A DNA stretch of 64,000 nucleotides from JBGLNJ01 sp041300525 (GCA_041300525.1 JBGLNJ010000001.1:682001-746000), one strand, 5' to 3'. Shown: positions 24,292 through 33,427, counted from the stretch's first letter. A program made the numbers and translations. Notes: generated from the letters alone by a model not told the origin.

Positions 24292-25269
24292 TCAAGGACG
24301 GCGGGCATAGATGCCCAGGTGATTGGCGACGGGACGCTCCCGACCGGGGATTCTGTTGTCAATGGGCGAATTGAGTTGAATGGGCTGGCTTGTCTTCCCT
24401 CTGGCAACCAGCGTGGTCGAGCCGCCTCCGTCCAGGTTCAACGCGGTATCGCCGCCGTGCCCGGCGACAATTTCGGCCAGTTCGGCCAGCGTGACGCCTT
24501 CGCTATAGTTGGGCTGGCGCCCATCCACGACGACGATGAGCATTGACCGACCGTGTCTGTCCAGGGCAATGGCCGTTCGCGGTTGCGGCGTGTCAAAGTA
24601 AGGAGTTGAGCCGGCGGCCTGGGCCAGTCCTCGTTCGAGAAAGATGCCATTCCCCGAAATGGCGTTGTACACATTCCCTACAGGCGCGTGGAATTGGGCC
24701 TGATTATCTGGGGAGATGTAGAGGGTTGGATGTCCCGGCATCCCTGCCGAATAGATTGCGCCTCTCGAACTGGCAAATCCGAACACGTCTACCGGATCGC
24801 CCACGTGTGGATAATAGTCCCAGGGAGAGTTGGAACGCCAGGGCGTGAAAAAGTCACCGTTGATTGCGACCTGGAGGTTGAATTCCAAAAGAAATTGCGA
24901 TGTCGTGCGCGCCGGCAACTGACGGCTTCCCGTCGGTTTACCCGGCGTCACCAGAAAACTGATGCCAGGCGCGCTCAGGTCAACTGTGACGACGTGGATG
25001 ACGAGCGGCCTGGGAACTTGGCGGACATCGCGCGTGTAGGTGACGCCTTCAAAAAGCGTCTCGGATGTGTTGGAGGGCAGGGGGCGATGGGTGTACCAGA
25101 ACAAGCCGCCGCCCGACACCAGCGCCGCCACGGCGAGAACGATCAGCAATCCGGTGGCAGAAACGCAGAGTGTGCGCCAACCCCAGCCGGATATTTTCCG
25201 TGCTCGCTTCTGGAGTCGGAAGCTCACAACCAGGAACAGCAGCCCGATTCCGACGAGTAACCATTCCAT
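24292..25269 (-). CDS. Membrane-anchored phosphodiester glycosidase (NAGPA-like) family protein
   Basis: Two hydrophobic helices (residues ~1-17 and ~33-58) anchor the protein, and the rest is an extracytoplasmic NAGPA/GDSL-unrelated domain. Typical motifs are VAINGDFFTPW, YNAISGNGIFLERG, PRTAIALDRHG, and the C-terminal GGDTALNLDGGGSTTLV. The family removes N-acetylglucosamine from phosphodiester links in animals and is linked to cell-envelope polymers in bacteria. The natural substrate here is unknown. The 325-residue length is normal. Confidence 0.82.
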   Translation of the reverse strand: MEWLLVGIGLLFLVVSFRLQKRARKISGWGWRTLCVSATGLLIVLAVAALVSGGGLFWYTHRPLPSNTSETLFEGVTYTRDVRQVPRPLVIHVVTVDLSAPGISFLVTPGKPTGSRQLPARTTSQFLLEFNLQVAINGDFFTPWRSNSPWDYYPHVGDPVDVFGFASSRGAIYSAGMPGHPTLYISPDNQAQFHAPVGNVYNAISGNGIFLERGLAQAAGSTPYFDTPQPRTAIALDRHGRSMLIVVVDGRQPNYSEGVTLAELAEIVAGHGGDTALNLDGGGSTTLVARGKTSQPIQLNSPIDNRIPGRERPVANHLGIYARRP

Positions 25270-25613
25270 GGTGTTCTCTCTGCTTTCATCCTTCTGTCCT
25301 CAAAGCATGGGTTGGCTGTCTACGGTCAGCGGTCAGTAAAAAATCCCGGCGGCAGGCTGGAAATGATGATTGATGATAGCCTGCCGCCGGAGTAGGGTCG
25401 GACTCTGTCGAGCGCAAAGCGGGCGGTGTGAATTGAATAGGGTGTTGGAAGTATGCTGTTGAATGTCGAGTGTGTTGAGAGTTGGACGTGAGATGTCGGA
25501 TGATGGATATAGAGTTTTGCGATACGCCGAGTCCGTTCCTTTCGATCAGAATTACGCAGTACGCAGTACGTACACTTGCCCTGGCGGGCAGTGCCAGGGT
25601 CACGCAGCGCGTT
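25270..25613. repeat. Intergenic stretch with a perfect hairpin and heptamer-like repeats
   Basis: CCGGCGGCAGGCT (25346-25358) pairs perfectly with AGCCTGCCGCCGG (25378-25390). From about 25441 to 25511 the sequence has a loose period of seven (AATGTCG, AGTGTGT, TGAGAGT, TGGACGT, GAGATGT, CGGATGA), and ACGCAGT/ACGCAGT/ACGTACA follow near 25555. No gene is supported. The hairpin could end the oxidoreductase operon transcript. Confidence 0.65.
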
Positions 25614-27014
25614 TCACCATTCCCCGGTCTTGAGGTACTCGTCAATCGCCTTGGACGCGATCTTGGCCTGGCCCATCGCCAGGATGACCGTCGCGCCGCC
25701 GGTGGCTACGTCGCCTCCGGCAAACACGCCCTTCTTTGAGGTTTTCATCGTGTTCTCCTCCACCGTCACGCCGCCGTGCTTGGCGAGCTGGAGGCCGGAC
25801 GTGGTCTTGGGAATGAGGGGACTGGGGCTTTGACCCACGGCAATGACCACGATGTCGGTGGCGATGCGAAAGTTGGAATCCTTGACAGGCACGGGGCGGC
25901 GTCGCCCGGAAGCGTCCGGCTCGCCCAGTTCCATCTTGATGCATTCGATTTCCTTCACGCGGCCGTTTTCGCCGTGGAAAGCCACCGGCCCGGTCAGCAA
26001 ATTGAATTGTATGCCTTCCTGTTCGGCGTGGTGAATCTCTTCGGCGCGGGCGGGCATCTCGTCGCGCGAGCGGCGATAGACGATGATAGAGTCTGTTGCG
26101 CCCAGGCGCAGCGCAGTGCGCGCGGAATCCATCGCCACGTTGCCCCCGCCGATGGTGACCACGCGCTGCCCGCGCGCGATGGGCGTGTCGTATTCGGGGA
26201 AGCGATAGGCTTTCATCAGGTTGGAGCGAGTCAAGTATTCGTTGGCTGAATACACGCCGCCCAGGTTTTCACCTGGGATGTTCAAGAACCACGGCAGCCC
26301 GGCGCCCGTCCCCAAAAAGACCGCGTCGAATTCTTCCAGCAGCTCGTCCACCGTGGCGGCGTTGCCGACGACGAAATCCTTGACCAGCTTGACGCCCATG
26401 CTGCACACGTACTCGACCTCGCGGCGGACGATGGCCTTGGGCAAACGGAATTCGGGGATGCCATAGACCAGCACCCCGCCTGCTTCGTGCAGCGCTTCAA
26501 AGATAGTGACCGAGTGACCCAGCCGCACCAAGTCGGCGGCGACGGTGAGGCCTGCCGGTCCGGAACCGACGACGGCTATCTTTTTGCCGGTAGGAGGCGG
26601 CAAGTCCGGGATGGTCAGTGCGCCCTGCGCAGCTTCCCAATCGGCCACAAAACGCTCCAGCCGGCCAACCGCCACCGACTCGTATTTCTTGGAGAGCGCG
26701 CACTTGCCTTCGCATTGTTCTTCCTGCGGGCACACGCGTCCCGTGACGGCGGGCAGGGCATTCGTCTCTTTGATCAGATTGATCGCTGCCCGAAAGTCGC
26801 CCTCGGCGACCAGCGTGAGGAAAGCCGGAATGTTGATGTTCACCGGGCAGCCTTGTATGCAGCTTGGCCTGGCGCACTCGAGACAGCGCTTGGCCTCGGC
26901 GATGGCTTGCTCTTCGGTGTAGCCGTAGGGCACCTCGTTATAGTTGTGGATGCGCTCAGCCGGTGGTTGCTCCGGCATGGGGTTTTTTTTCGGAATGATC
27001 TGCTTCTTTGCCAT
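25614..27014 (-). CDS. NfnB/GltA-like NADPH-dependent flavoprotein (large subunit)
   Basis: The 466-residue protein starts with an Fe-S domain (CLECARPSCIQGCPVNINIP and CPQEEQCEGKCAL) and then has FAD- and NADPH-binding Rossmann motifs (VVGSGPAGLTVAADL; TIGGGNVAMDSARTALRLG) and GVFAGGDVATGGATVI near the end. It belongs to the glutamate-synthase small-subunit family. The next gene upstream encodes the matching NfnA/SudB-like subunit, so the pair most likely is the bifurcating NADH-dependent ferredoxin:NADP oxidoreductase. ATG 27014 has GAGAGGT upstream. A single-gene glutamate-synthase role is less likely because no gltB is present. Confidence 0.85.
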   Translation of the reverse strand: MAKKQIIPKKNPMPEQPPAERIHNYNEVPYGYTEEQAIAEAKRCLECARPSCIQGCPVNINIPAFLTLVAEGDFRAAINLIKETNALPAVTGRVCPQEEQCEGKCALSKKYESVAVGRLERFVADWEAAQGALTIPDLPPPTGKKIAVVGSGPAGLTVAADLVRLGHSVTIFEALHEAGGVLVYGIPEFRLPKAIVRREVEYVCSMGVKLVKDFVVGNAATVDELLEEFDAVFLGTGAGLPWFLNIPGENLGGVYSANEYLTRSNLMKAYRFPEYDTPIARGQRVVTIGGGNVAMDSARTALRLGATDSIIVYRRSRDEMPARAEEIHHAEQEGIQFNLLTGPVAFHGENGRVKEIECIKMELGEPDASGRRRPVPVKDSNFRIATDIVVIAVGQSPSPLIPKTTSGLQLAKHGGVTVEENTMKTSKKGVFAGGDVATGGATVILAMGQAKIASKAIDEYLKTGEW

Positions 27015-27070
27015 TCTGGTTTACCTCTCTCAATGTGGCGGCATCGTGCGTTGCTGCAACGCGCGCCGCT

Positions 27071-27931
27071 CTACTTTTCTGTCTCAGCTATTGCAGCGTC
27101 CAACTGACATTGGTGCTTCCACTGCTCAACGGCCAGTTGCTCTTCGGCCTTGTAGAACGACATGCGCGAAAAGAGATTATCCCAATTGACTTGATGTGCG
27201 TCAAACTCGGGGCCGTCCACGCATACGAACTTGGCGCCGCCGTCCATCAGCACGCGACAGCCGCCGCACATGCCCGTCCCGTCAATCATGATAGTGTTCA
27301 GGCTGACGATGGTCGGCACTTTATACGGCTTGGTGGTGGCCGCGACAAACTTCATCATGATGGGCGGGCCGATGGCCCACACGCGGACAATATCCTTGCG
27401 CGCCTCCAGCAGCTCCTTGAGCGGCTCTGTCACCAGCGCCTTGCGCCCGCACGAGCCGTCGTCGGTCGTGATGATCAGCTCGTCCGAATACGCGCCCATG
27501 CGGTCCTCCCAGAACAAGAGGTCCTGGCAGCGAGCGCCGATGATGGTAATGATCTTGTTGCCGGCTTCGTGGAGAGCGCGGACGATGGGGAACATGGGCG
27601 CGATGCCCACGCCGCCGCCGATGCAAACCACCGTCCCAAAGTTTTCGATCTCGGTGGGATGGCCCAGCGGCCCGGCGACCGTGGCGAATTCGTCGCCCAC
27701 TTCCAGCTGCCCCATCTGCATCGTGGATTTGCCCACCTCTTGAAAGATGAGCGTGATGGTCTGGGCCTGCCGGTCATAGTCGGCGATGGTCAGCGGGATG
27801 CGCTCGGCCTGCTCGTTCGTGCGCACGATGACGAATTGTCCCGCTTTGGCTTTGCGAGCGACTTGGGGAGCCTCGACCACCATTAGTTTGGTGACGTCGC
27901 TCAGAGTCTGCTTTTCCAAGATTTTATACAC
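27071..27931 (-). CDS. NfnA/SudB-like FAD/NAD-binding subunit
   Basis: The 286-residue protein has the ferredoxin-reductase layout: an FAD-binding barrel (KAGQFVIVRTNEQAERIPLT), an NAD-binding half (GGGVGIAPMFPIVRAL) and a C-terminal 2Fe-2S motif with GTGMCGGCRV and a later Cys (FVCVDGPEFD). This matches NfnA and dihydroorotate-dehydrogenase electron-transfer-like subunits. GTG 27931 is preceded by GGAGG at six bases. It lies 56 bases upstream of the NfnB-like gene on the same strand, so the two form one operon. Confidence 0.85.
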   Translation of the reverse strand: MYKILEKQTLSDVTKLMVVEAPQVARKAKAGQFVIVRTNEQAERIPLTIADYDRQAQTITLIFQEVGKSTMQMGQLEVGDEFATVAGPLGHPTEIENFGTVVCIGGGVGIAPMFPIVRALHEAGNKIITIIGARCQDLLFWEDRMGAYSDELIITTDDGSCGRKALVTEPLKELLEARKDIVRVWAIGPPIMMKFVAATTKPYKVPTIVSLNTIMIDGTGMCGGCRVLMDGGAKFVCVDGPEFDAHQVNWDNLFSRMSFYKAEEQLAVEQWKHQCQLDAAIAETEK

Positions 27932-28185
27932 GATGGGCCTCCTGGCTCCGCTCAGGCGTAAAATGCTCCGACAGAGCGATTCGCGCTGTCGCGGACAGAT
28001 GAGTGGATTGGCGACAACAACGCCGCATTTAATAATACCCGTGGCCTCACAAGATAGTAGTTCCCAATGTCACCAGGAACGGGGGAAAGATGTCACTTAG
28101 CTGAAGGCTGGACGCTTGGCGTGCGGGATGAAGGATGAAAAGGACAGATTTTGGCCGTTATCTGTCCGCCGCCTACGTTCATTCT

Positions 28186-29397
28186 TTATTGGGTTGGCCC
28201 CGGAGTAGGCGTGGGTGTGGGATAGGCGATGGGCCAGTTGAATATCCGGGTCGCGCTGGCGGGGCCTGCGTCGGAAAAAATCGGTGTGCCATCGGCATGT
28301 GTGCCGGTCTCTCGAACGACGCGCACCTGCCAGGCGAACGTGCGATGCGTATCGTTCGGCTTGGGGAATAGCTCAACCGGGATATGCCATCCCGTGGCTC
28401 GCGTGCGGAAGGTGGTCGGCGGCGCGCCGCTGTTCAATTGCTCCAGCCGGACGGAATAGTATTCATTCTGTCGCAAGATGCCGACGGAAGCCCATTGCAG
28501 CAGGATCGGCTCGTCGTTGCCCTCGAACGTTGCCGCATCGAGCGGTGAAAGCAGCAGCGGCGCGGTGTACTTGGGCGGGCCGGTCGGCGTGGGCAGCGGC
28601 CCGGCGGTAGCGGTGGCGATGGGGCCGATGGGGATCACGAGCTGCTGGCCTTCCTTGATGGACTCGGGATCGGGTATGTTATTGGCTTTCTGGATAATGT
28701 TCATCGCCACGCCGTACTTGAGCGATATGCCGAGCAACGTGTCGCCGGACTGGACGACGTGCAAGACCGTCCCCGGCGTGGGGCCGGGCACGAAGGTTTC
28801 CGTCGGCCGCGGCGTCACCGTGGGGTTGGGCGTTGAACCGGCCGCAGGGATCTGCAGGTCCTGACCCACCTGGATCACGTCCGCGTCGCCCAAGCCGTTA
28901 AAGGCCTGGATCGCGTCAATGGTGGTTTTGAATTTGTCGGCTATAGTGCCCAATGTATCGTTCGGGCGAACCTTGTATATCGTCGGTGGGACAGGCGTAT
29001 TCGGTGGCGTCAGAACCGACGTCGCGGTCGGAGGCGCAGCCGTAGATGTCGGCCTGGATGTAGGCGTCTCGGTCGGCGGCAGCGTTGGCGTGAGGGTGAA
29101 GGTGGCAGCGGGCGTGGATGTGGGTGGCACGGGCGGCGTCGCAGCGCGCGACCGCAACTGCAGTCCGCCGATGACTAACAACGCCAGCACGATCACACCG
29201 GCCACGAGCGCGACGATTCGCCCTGGGAAGCTTCGCGTGGCAGGCGCGGCTTGAGGTTCCGGCTCGACGGGCGCAACCGGCGGCAGCGTCAAATCCGCGC
29301 CGCAGATCAGGCACGTCTTGGCGCGAGACGAGACGTTGGCGCCACAGTTGGGGCACGTCTTGGGTTGCGTTTCCGAAAGGCTGGGGCGGTTTTCCAT
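28186..29397 (-). CDS. Zinc-ribbon, membrane-anchored protein with two LysM domains
   Basis: From ATG 29397 the protein has a zinc ribbon (CPNCGANVSSRAKTCLICGA), one transmembrane helix (IVALVAGVIVLALLVIGG), a long Pro/Thr-rich linker, and two LysM repeats (YKVRPNDTLGTIADKF and HVVQSGDTLLGISLKYG) separated by another linker. A beta-sandwich-like C-terminal domain and a PTPTPTPGPTQ tail follow. LysM binds peptidoglycan or chitin-like glycans, so the outer part should attach to the wall. An upstream ATG (29430) would add residues encoded by repeat DNA and is rejected. Confidence 0.82.
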   Translation of the reverse strand: MENRPSLSETQPKTCPNCGANVSSRAKTCLICGADLTLPPVAPVEPEPQAAPATRSFPGRIVALVAGVIVLALLVIGGLQLRSRAATPPVPPTSTPAATFTLTPTLPPTETPTSRPTSTAAPPTATSVLTPPNTPVPPTIYKVRPNDTLGTIADKFKTTIDAIQAFNGLGDADVIQVGQDLQIPAAGSTPNPTVTPRPTETFVPGPTPGTVLHVVQSGDTLLGISLKYGVAMNIIQKANNIPDPESIKEGQQLVIPIGPIATATAGPLPTPTGPPKYTAPLLLSPLDAATFEGNDEPILLQWASVGILRQNEYYSVRLEQLNSGAPPTTFRTRATGWHIPVELFPKPNDTHRTFAWQVRVVRETGTHADGTPIFSDAGPASATRIFNWPIAYPTPTPTPGPTQ

Positions 29398-29402
29398 GGA
29401 AT

Positions 29403-29440
29403 GTAGTGCGTATTGCGTGTTGCGTCTCACGCAGTACGTC
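29403..29440. repeat. Short heptamer array upstream of the LysM gene
   Basis: GTGCGTA, TTGCGTG, TTGCGTC, TCACGCA and GTACGTC follow each other at 29405-29439; the last two are reverse-complement forms. They lie between the LysM gene and the HD gene. Confidence 0.6.
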
Positions 29441-29441
29441 C

Positions 29442-30008
29442 TTACGATTGGAGTCCGTCTAACCCTAATTCAACTGCGTGCGCCTGCAGCGCGGCCAGCA
29501 CCACGCCGATGTGTTCTTCAAGCGGCACGCCCAGGTCGGCGGCGCATTGTTCGATCTCTTGGCGCTTCACGCCGGCGGCGAACGCTTTATCTTTCCACTT
29601 GTTCTTGACGCTCTTGACCGTCACGTCGGCAATGTTTTTGCTGGGACGCACCAGCGCCACGGCAGAGATGAGGCCCGTCAGCTCGTCCACCGCGGCCAGC
29701 GCCTTTTGCATCGTCGTCGTGCGCGGGGTGCCGGAATAATCCGCGTGCGAAAGCATCGCGGTGACAATCTCTTCCGGCCAGCCGCGCTCGCGCATGATCC
29801 TGGCACCCACGGCGGTATGCTCGGGAACCGTCGGGTTCTGCTCGTAATCAAAGTCGTGGATCAGCCCGACGACGCCCCACAGTTCTTCGTCCTCGCCATA
29901 GCGGCGAGCATAGGCGCGCATCGCAAATTCCACCGCCAGCGCATGCTTGCGGAGCGATTCGGTTTGGGTGAACTCGCACAAGAGATTCCAGGCGTCATCC
30001 CGGTTCAT
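29442..30008 (-). CDS. HD-domain phosphohydrolase-like protein
   Basis: The 188-residue protein has the HD metal motif in GLIHDFDYEQNP and supporting His residues in EHTAVGARI and LSHADYS, as in small HDIG-type hydrolases. An upstream helix (LRKHALAVEFAMRAYARRYG) is also characteristic of this group. The substrate is unknown; a nucleotide or phosphorylated metabolite is most likely. There is no membrane segment. The stop lies just past the repeat array. Confidence 0.8.
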   Translation of the reverse strand: MNRDDAWNLLCEFTQTESLRKHALAVEFAMRAYARRYGEDEELWGVVGLIHDFDYEQNPTVPEHTAVGARIMRERGWPEEIVTAMLSHADYSGTPRTTTMQKALAAVDELTGLISAVALVRPSKNIADVTVKSVKNKWKDKAFAAGVKRQEIEQCAADLGVPLEEHIGVVLAALQAHAVELGLDGLQS

Positions 30009-30067
30009 AGTGACCTCGCGTCGTAGGACAAGATGGCACGCGAAGCGTGTCCTACCATGACAAGAAT

Positions 30068-30139
30068 CGAACCGCGGGTGATGCGGTTCGGGTAGGGTGG
30101 ATTATACCAGACCTGTCAGGTTTCCGAAACCTGACAGGT
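30068..30139. repeat. Intergenic palindromes after homoserine dehydrogenase
   Basis: CGAACCGC/GCGGTTCG (about 30068-30090) and a nearly perfect 29-base palindrome ACCTGTCAGGTTTC C GAAACCTGACAGGT (30111-30139) lie between the HD and hom genes. The second reaches the hom stop codon and probably acts as its terminator. Confidence 0.65.
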
Positions 30140-31177
30140 TTAGCCAAAATGCCGCACGACCGAAATCAGATCCGCCAGCACGCCAAAGGCCGTCGTCTCG
30201 GTCCCGGCGTCTTCTTCAATGACGGTCAGGCCCGACAGCGTGTCCAGCGTAAAGCAGACGACGCTGTTCGTGCCGGTGACGAGCGCGAACGGATCGGTCA
30301 TGCTCACCGCTTCTGGCGCGACGCGCGTGTGGATGCGCCCGCCTTCGCGCCAGGCGCGGCACAGCAGTTTGATGCGTTCGTTCCGAGCCAGCGCGTCACG
30401 CAGCATTTGCGGCGTCACGTCCCGGATGCCGGTGCGATCCACCTGCGTTGGGCGGAGGTCGCCATCCATCAGCACGTTGACGAGCACGGCGGTCTTGGTC
30501 GCCGCGTCCCAGCCGTCCACGTCGTTGCTGGGATCGGCTTCCGCCACGCCCCTCGCCTGCGCCTGCTTGACCGCGTCGTCGAACGACGCGCCGCTTTCCA
30601 TTTGCGTGAGGATAAAGTTGGTCGTGCTGTTGAGGATGGCGCGGAAGCCCAAGAAATCTGCGCCTTGCAGCCCTTCGCGCGCCATCGAAAAGATTGGCGC
30701 GCCGTCCATCACGGTGGACTCGAAAAAGAACGCGCGACTTTTGGCGGCGGCGCGGTCGCGCAACTCGCGGTAGCCGTGCGCCACTGGTCCCTTGTTCGCC
30801 GTGACGATGTGCAGCCCCGCGTCGAGCGCGGCGCGGCAGTGGTCGAGCGCGGGCTGGCCCGTCTGCGGGTTGAGCGGCGATAGCTCGACGAGCGTGTTCG
30901 CCACGCCGGAACGAATCAGGCTCAGGTTATCATGCGCTATCGCCTCCGGCAGGCGGTTCAGGCTGTCCAGCTTCTCGCCGCTTTCAACAGCGGCCAGTGT
31001 GGCATTCACGTCCAACCCGGCCAGGTCGGCCGCCAGCCCATGACGACCCGTGCTGATGCCGGTGACGCGCCACGTCAGGTTGTGACGGTCGCGCAGTTCG
31101 TCGCGCTTGCGCTGCATCAGCCGCACAAGCGAGCGCCCCACGTAGCCAAAGCCGATGAGAGCGATTGTCAGTTCCAT
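30140..31177 (-). CDS. hom: Homoserine dehydrogenase
   Basis: The enzyme reduces aspartate semialdehyde to homoserine for threonine and methionine synthesis. The N-terminal NAD(P) motif GFGYVGRSLVRLM is at residues 8-20; VTANKGPVAHGY and FFESTVMDGAPIFS follow; and the family signature GVAEADPSNDVDGWDAATK contains the substrate and catalytic residues. The 345-residue length is that of the short form without an ACT regulatory domain. ATG 31177 has AGGAG at eight bases. The 5' side is next to a heptamer hairpin. Confidence 0.9.
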   Translation of the reverse strand: MELTIALIGFGYVGRSLVRLMQRKRDELRDRHNLTWRVTGISTGRHGLAADLAGLDVNATLAAVESGEKLDSLNRLPEAIAHDNLSLIRSGVANTLVELSPLNPQTGQPALDHCRAALDAGLHIVTANKGPVAHGYRELRDRAAAKSRAFFFESTVMDGAPIFSMAREGLQGADFLGFRAILNSTTNFILTQMESGASFDDAVKQAQARGVAEADPSNDVDGWDAATKTAVLVNVLMDGDLRPTQVDRTGIRDVTPQMLRDALARNERIKLLCRAWREGGRIHTRVAPEAVSMTDPFALVTGTNSVVCFTLDTLSGLTVIEEDAGTETTAFGVLADLISVVRHFG

Positions 31178-31211
31178 TGTCTTGCTCCTTTCAAAGCCGC
31201 ATGCCGCGTGA

Positions 31212-31275
31212 TGCGTATTGCGTGTTCCGTAGTGCGTTTTGCGTAGACGGAACACGGAACACGCGACACGGAACC
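31212..31275. repeat. Nine-unit heptamer array with inverted halves
   Basis: TGCGTAT, TGCGTGT, TCCGTAG, TGCGTTT, TGCGTAG are followed directly by ACGGAAC, ACGGAAC, ACGCGAC, ACGGAAC. The second set is the reverse-complement class of the first (GTTCCGT), so the element can fold on itself. It fills the gap between hom and the MATE gene. Confidence 0.85.
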
Positions 31276-31288
31276 AGGGCTTGTGCGG

Positions 31289-32689
31289 CTAGACCCGAAT
31301 GCTTTGCCACTTGCCCGACCGGAAGCGCCACCAGAACGCGCTCGCGCGGAAGCAGAAATCCACGGCAATCGCCAGCCACGCGCCGATCAGTCCCATGCCA
31401 AGCGTTTGACCGAGGAGCGTCGTCACGATCACGCGCAAGCCCCACACGCTGAACACGGTGATCGCCAACGTCGCGCGCGTGTCGCCTGCGCCGCGCAAGC
31501 CCCCCGCAAAGACAAAGCTAGTCGCCATCAGCGGCTGGATGAGGGCCGCGATGCGCACGACGGGCACGCCCAGCGTGACGACGGCCGGGTCGTCAATGAA
31601 CAGCCGGATGAGCGCGCGATCAAAGATGAACATGGCCGCGCCCATGACCGCCATCACCAGCAACGCGCCGCGAAACGCCACGTAGGCGCTTTCCCGCGCG
31701 CGTTGCGGCTGTCGCGCGCCAAGCTCCTGGCCCACCAGCGTCGTGGCTGCCACGGAAAAGCCCCAACCGGGCAGGAACGAAATCTGCGCCACGCGCCAGG
31801 TCACCTGGTGCGCCGCGTAGGCTTCCGTGCCAAAGCGCGCAATGATGACGGTGAGGCTCGTCATCGCCAGTTGAAACAGAATTTGCTCCGCGCCCGCCGG
31901 CAGCCCGATGTTGAGGACGCGCCGGATGCACGTCAGGTCCGGGCGAGGCACGCTCCATCCGACGCGCAGCCCGGCTCGCCCGCGCACCAAGAGCGCCAGC
32001 ACGATCAGCCCGCCGATGGTCTGACCCGAAGCCGCGCCCAGCCCGGAACCGACCACACCCAGGCGGGGCAGCCCGGCCACGCCCTGCGTCAGGCTCCACG
32101 CCACGCCGATGTTGACGACGTTGACGACCAGCATCACCATGAGCGGCGTGCGCGTGTCGCCTGCGCCGCGCAGCGCTGCGTTCCCGATGAGGAGTATCGA
32201 GTAAAAGAGGAACGAGGGCGCGATAGTTTTGAGGTAGCGCGTGCCTTGCTCGACTACGTCCGGCTCCCCGCCGAACCAGGCAATGATCGGGTGCGCAAAG
32301 ATGAACGCCACCAGCGCCATCGCCAGCCCGATGAATACGGACAGCAGGAGCGACTGCCGCGCAGTGCGCGTGGCTTCTGCCGGGTCTTGCGCGCCCACGT
32401 GGCGGGCGACGAGAGCCGTCGAGCCGACGCCGACTGCGCCCAGGAAGGCGGCAGTCAGGTTGAGCATCTGCGCGCCCAGCCCGACGCCATCCAACGCCGC
32501 CACGCCCAGGTGACCGACGATGTAAAAGTCCACCAGGCCGATCATCATCGCCAGAGTTTGTTCCGCCACCGCCGGCCAGGCCAACGTCATCACGCGGCGG
32601 GCCAGCGCCGGATCGGTGCGGAGCAATGTGGCAGCCATCCAATCCATGAGATTGAATGATTGAGCAGTAGATCGCGTATCAATGTCCAT
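31289..32689 (-). CDS. MATE-family multidrug/Na+ antiporter
   Basis: The 466-residue protein has about twelve hydrophobic helices and the MATE features WPAVAEQTLAMMIGLVDFYI at the start of helix 1 and SVFIGLAMALVAFIF later. The second half repeats the pattern from about residue 240 (GLPAGAEQILFQLAMTSL). It should export organic cations or drugs in exchange for Na+ or H+. ATG 32689 is the first start. No regulator is adjacent. Confidence 0.87.
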   Translation of the reverse strand: MDIDTRSTAQSFNLMDWMAATLLRTDPALARRVMTLAWPAVAEQTLAMMIGLVDFYIVGHLGVAALDGVGLGAQMLNLTAAFLGAVGVGSTALVARHVGAQDPAEATRTARQSLLLSVFIGLAMALVAFIFAHPIIAWFGGEPDVVEQGTRYLKTIAPSFLFYSILLIGNAALRGAGDTRTPLMVMLVVNVVNIGVAWSLTQGVAGLPRLGVVGSGLGAASGQTIGGLIVLALLVRGRAGLRVGWSVPRPDLTCIRRVLNIGLPAGAEQILFQLAMTSLTVIIARFGTEAYAAHQVTWRVAQISFLPGWGFSVAATTLVGQELGARQPQRARESAYVAFRGALLVMAVMGAAMFIFDRALIRLFIDDPAVVTLGVPVVRIAALIQPLMATSFVFAGGLRGAGDTRATLAITVFSVWGLRVIVTTLLGQTLGMGLIGAWLAIAVDFCFRASAFWWRFRSGKWQSIRV

Positions 32690-32704
32690 TGAGCATCACA
32701 GAAA

Positions 32705-33427
32705 TCATCTTTTGCGTGGGATGGGCCGGCGGCGCAGACGCTTCGCGCGGTCAGGGCCGAACGACTGCTCCATCAGCGCCCAGATGTCACTCCAGAGGTC
32801 GCAGTCGGCGAGGCTGACTTGAATGTCGTCCATCTCGCGTTCCAAGGTCGCCTGATCGGTCTCGCCGAGGATAGACAAAACCGCATTCGCCGCGCCCGCG
32901 CGAATCTCCGTGTCGGCTTTGAACTGGCGGTGAACGGTGCGCAACTGGGGAATGTCTTCCATCCGGCCCACCGCGATCATGGCCGTGGCGGCATTGGCCA
33001 CCCTTTCGTTATCGCCCGTCTTGAGTGCTTCGCGCAGGTACGGCAGCACACGCTCGTCACCCAGGAAGGACAAGCTGAGCGCCGCCGTCGAGGCGCGCTC
33101 GAGGTCGTGCCGGTTGGCCTGGAAGAACGCCCAGATCGGCTCGATGGCGCGCGCGTCGCCCGTCCTGCCCAAAAGTGAGACGACTTCGTCGGCGGCATCC
33201 GGGTCGAGCGTGGGGTCGGCCAACGCCGCCAACAGTTCATCGGTGATAGCATCCGCCATCTTGGACAGCAGCCGGAAGGCGCGATCGTGCGCGGCCTGAG
33301 TCGGGCCGCCGAGTTGCCGGATCAGGTCGGGCACCTCTTGCTTGTAGTGATGATATTCGCGCAAGGCCAAGCGATGGCTCCGGCGGAGGCTGGCGGCGGC
33401 AGCGTCCAGAACTTTGACGTTAGGCAT
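32705..33427 (-). CDS. HEAT-repeat-like protein
   Basis: The 240-residue product is all helical, with repeats of about 35 residues such as ADEVVSLLGRTGDARAIEPI, SFLGDERVLPYLREAL and ANAATAMIAVGRMEDIPQL, a HEAT/PBS-lyase-like superhelix for protein contacts. ATG 33427 is preferred to GTG 33436 because GGAGG lies eight bases before it. The C-terminus is very basic (AKRLRRRPIPRKR). It follows the USP remnant and may have lost its partner. Confidence 0.75.
   Translation of the reverse strand: MPNVKVLDAAAASLRRSHRLALREYHHYKQEVPDLIRQLGGPTQAAHDRAFRLLSKMADAITDELLAALADPTLDPDAADEVVSLLGRTGDARAIEPIWAFFQANRHDLERASTAALSLSFLGDERVLPYLREALKTGDNERVANAATAMIAVGRMEDIPQLRTVHRQFKADTEIRAGAANAVLSILGETDQATLEREMDDIQVSLADCDLWSDIWALMEQSFGPDRAKRLRRRPIPRKR

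Noticed and set aside
31283..32659. A long plus-strand frame rich in Arg, His and Gln
   Set aside because: It is the complement of the MATE transporter, whose helices are clear.
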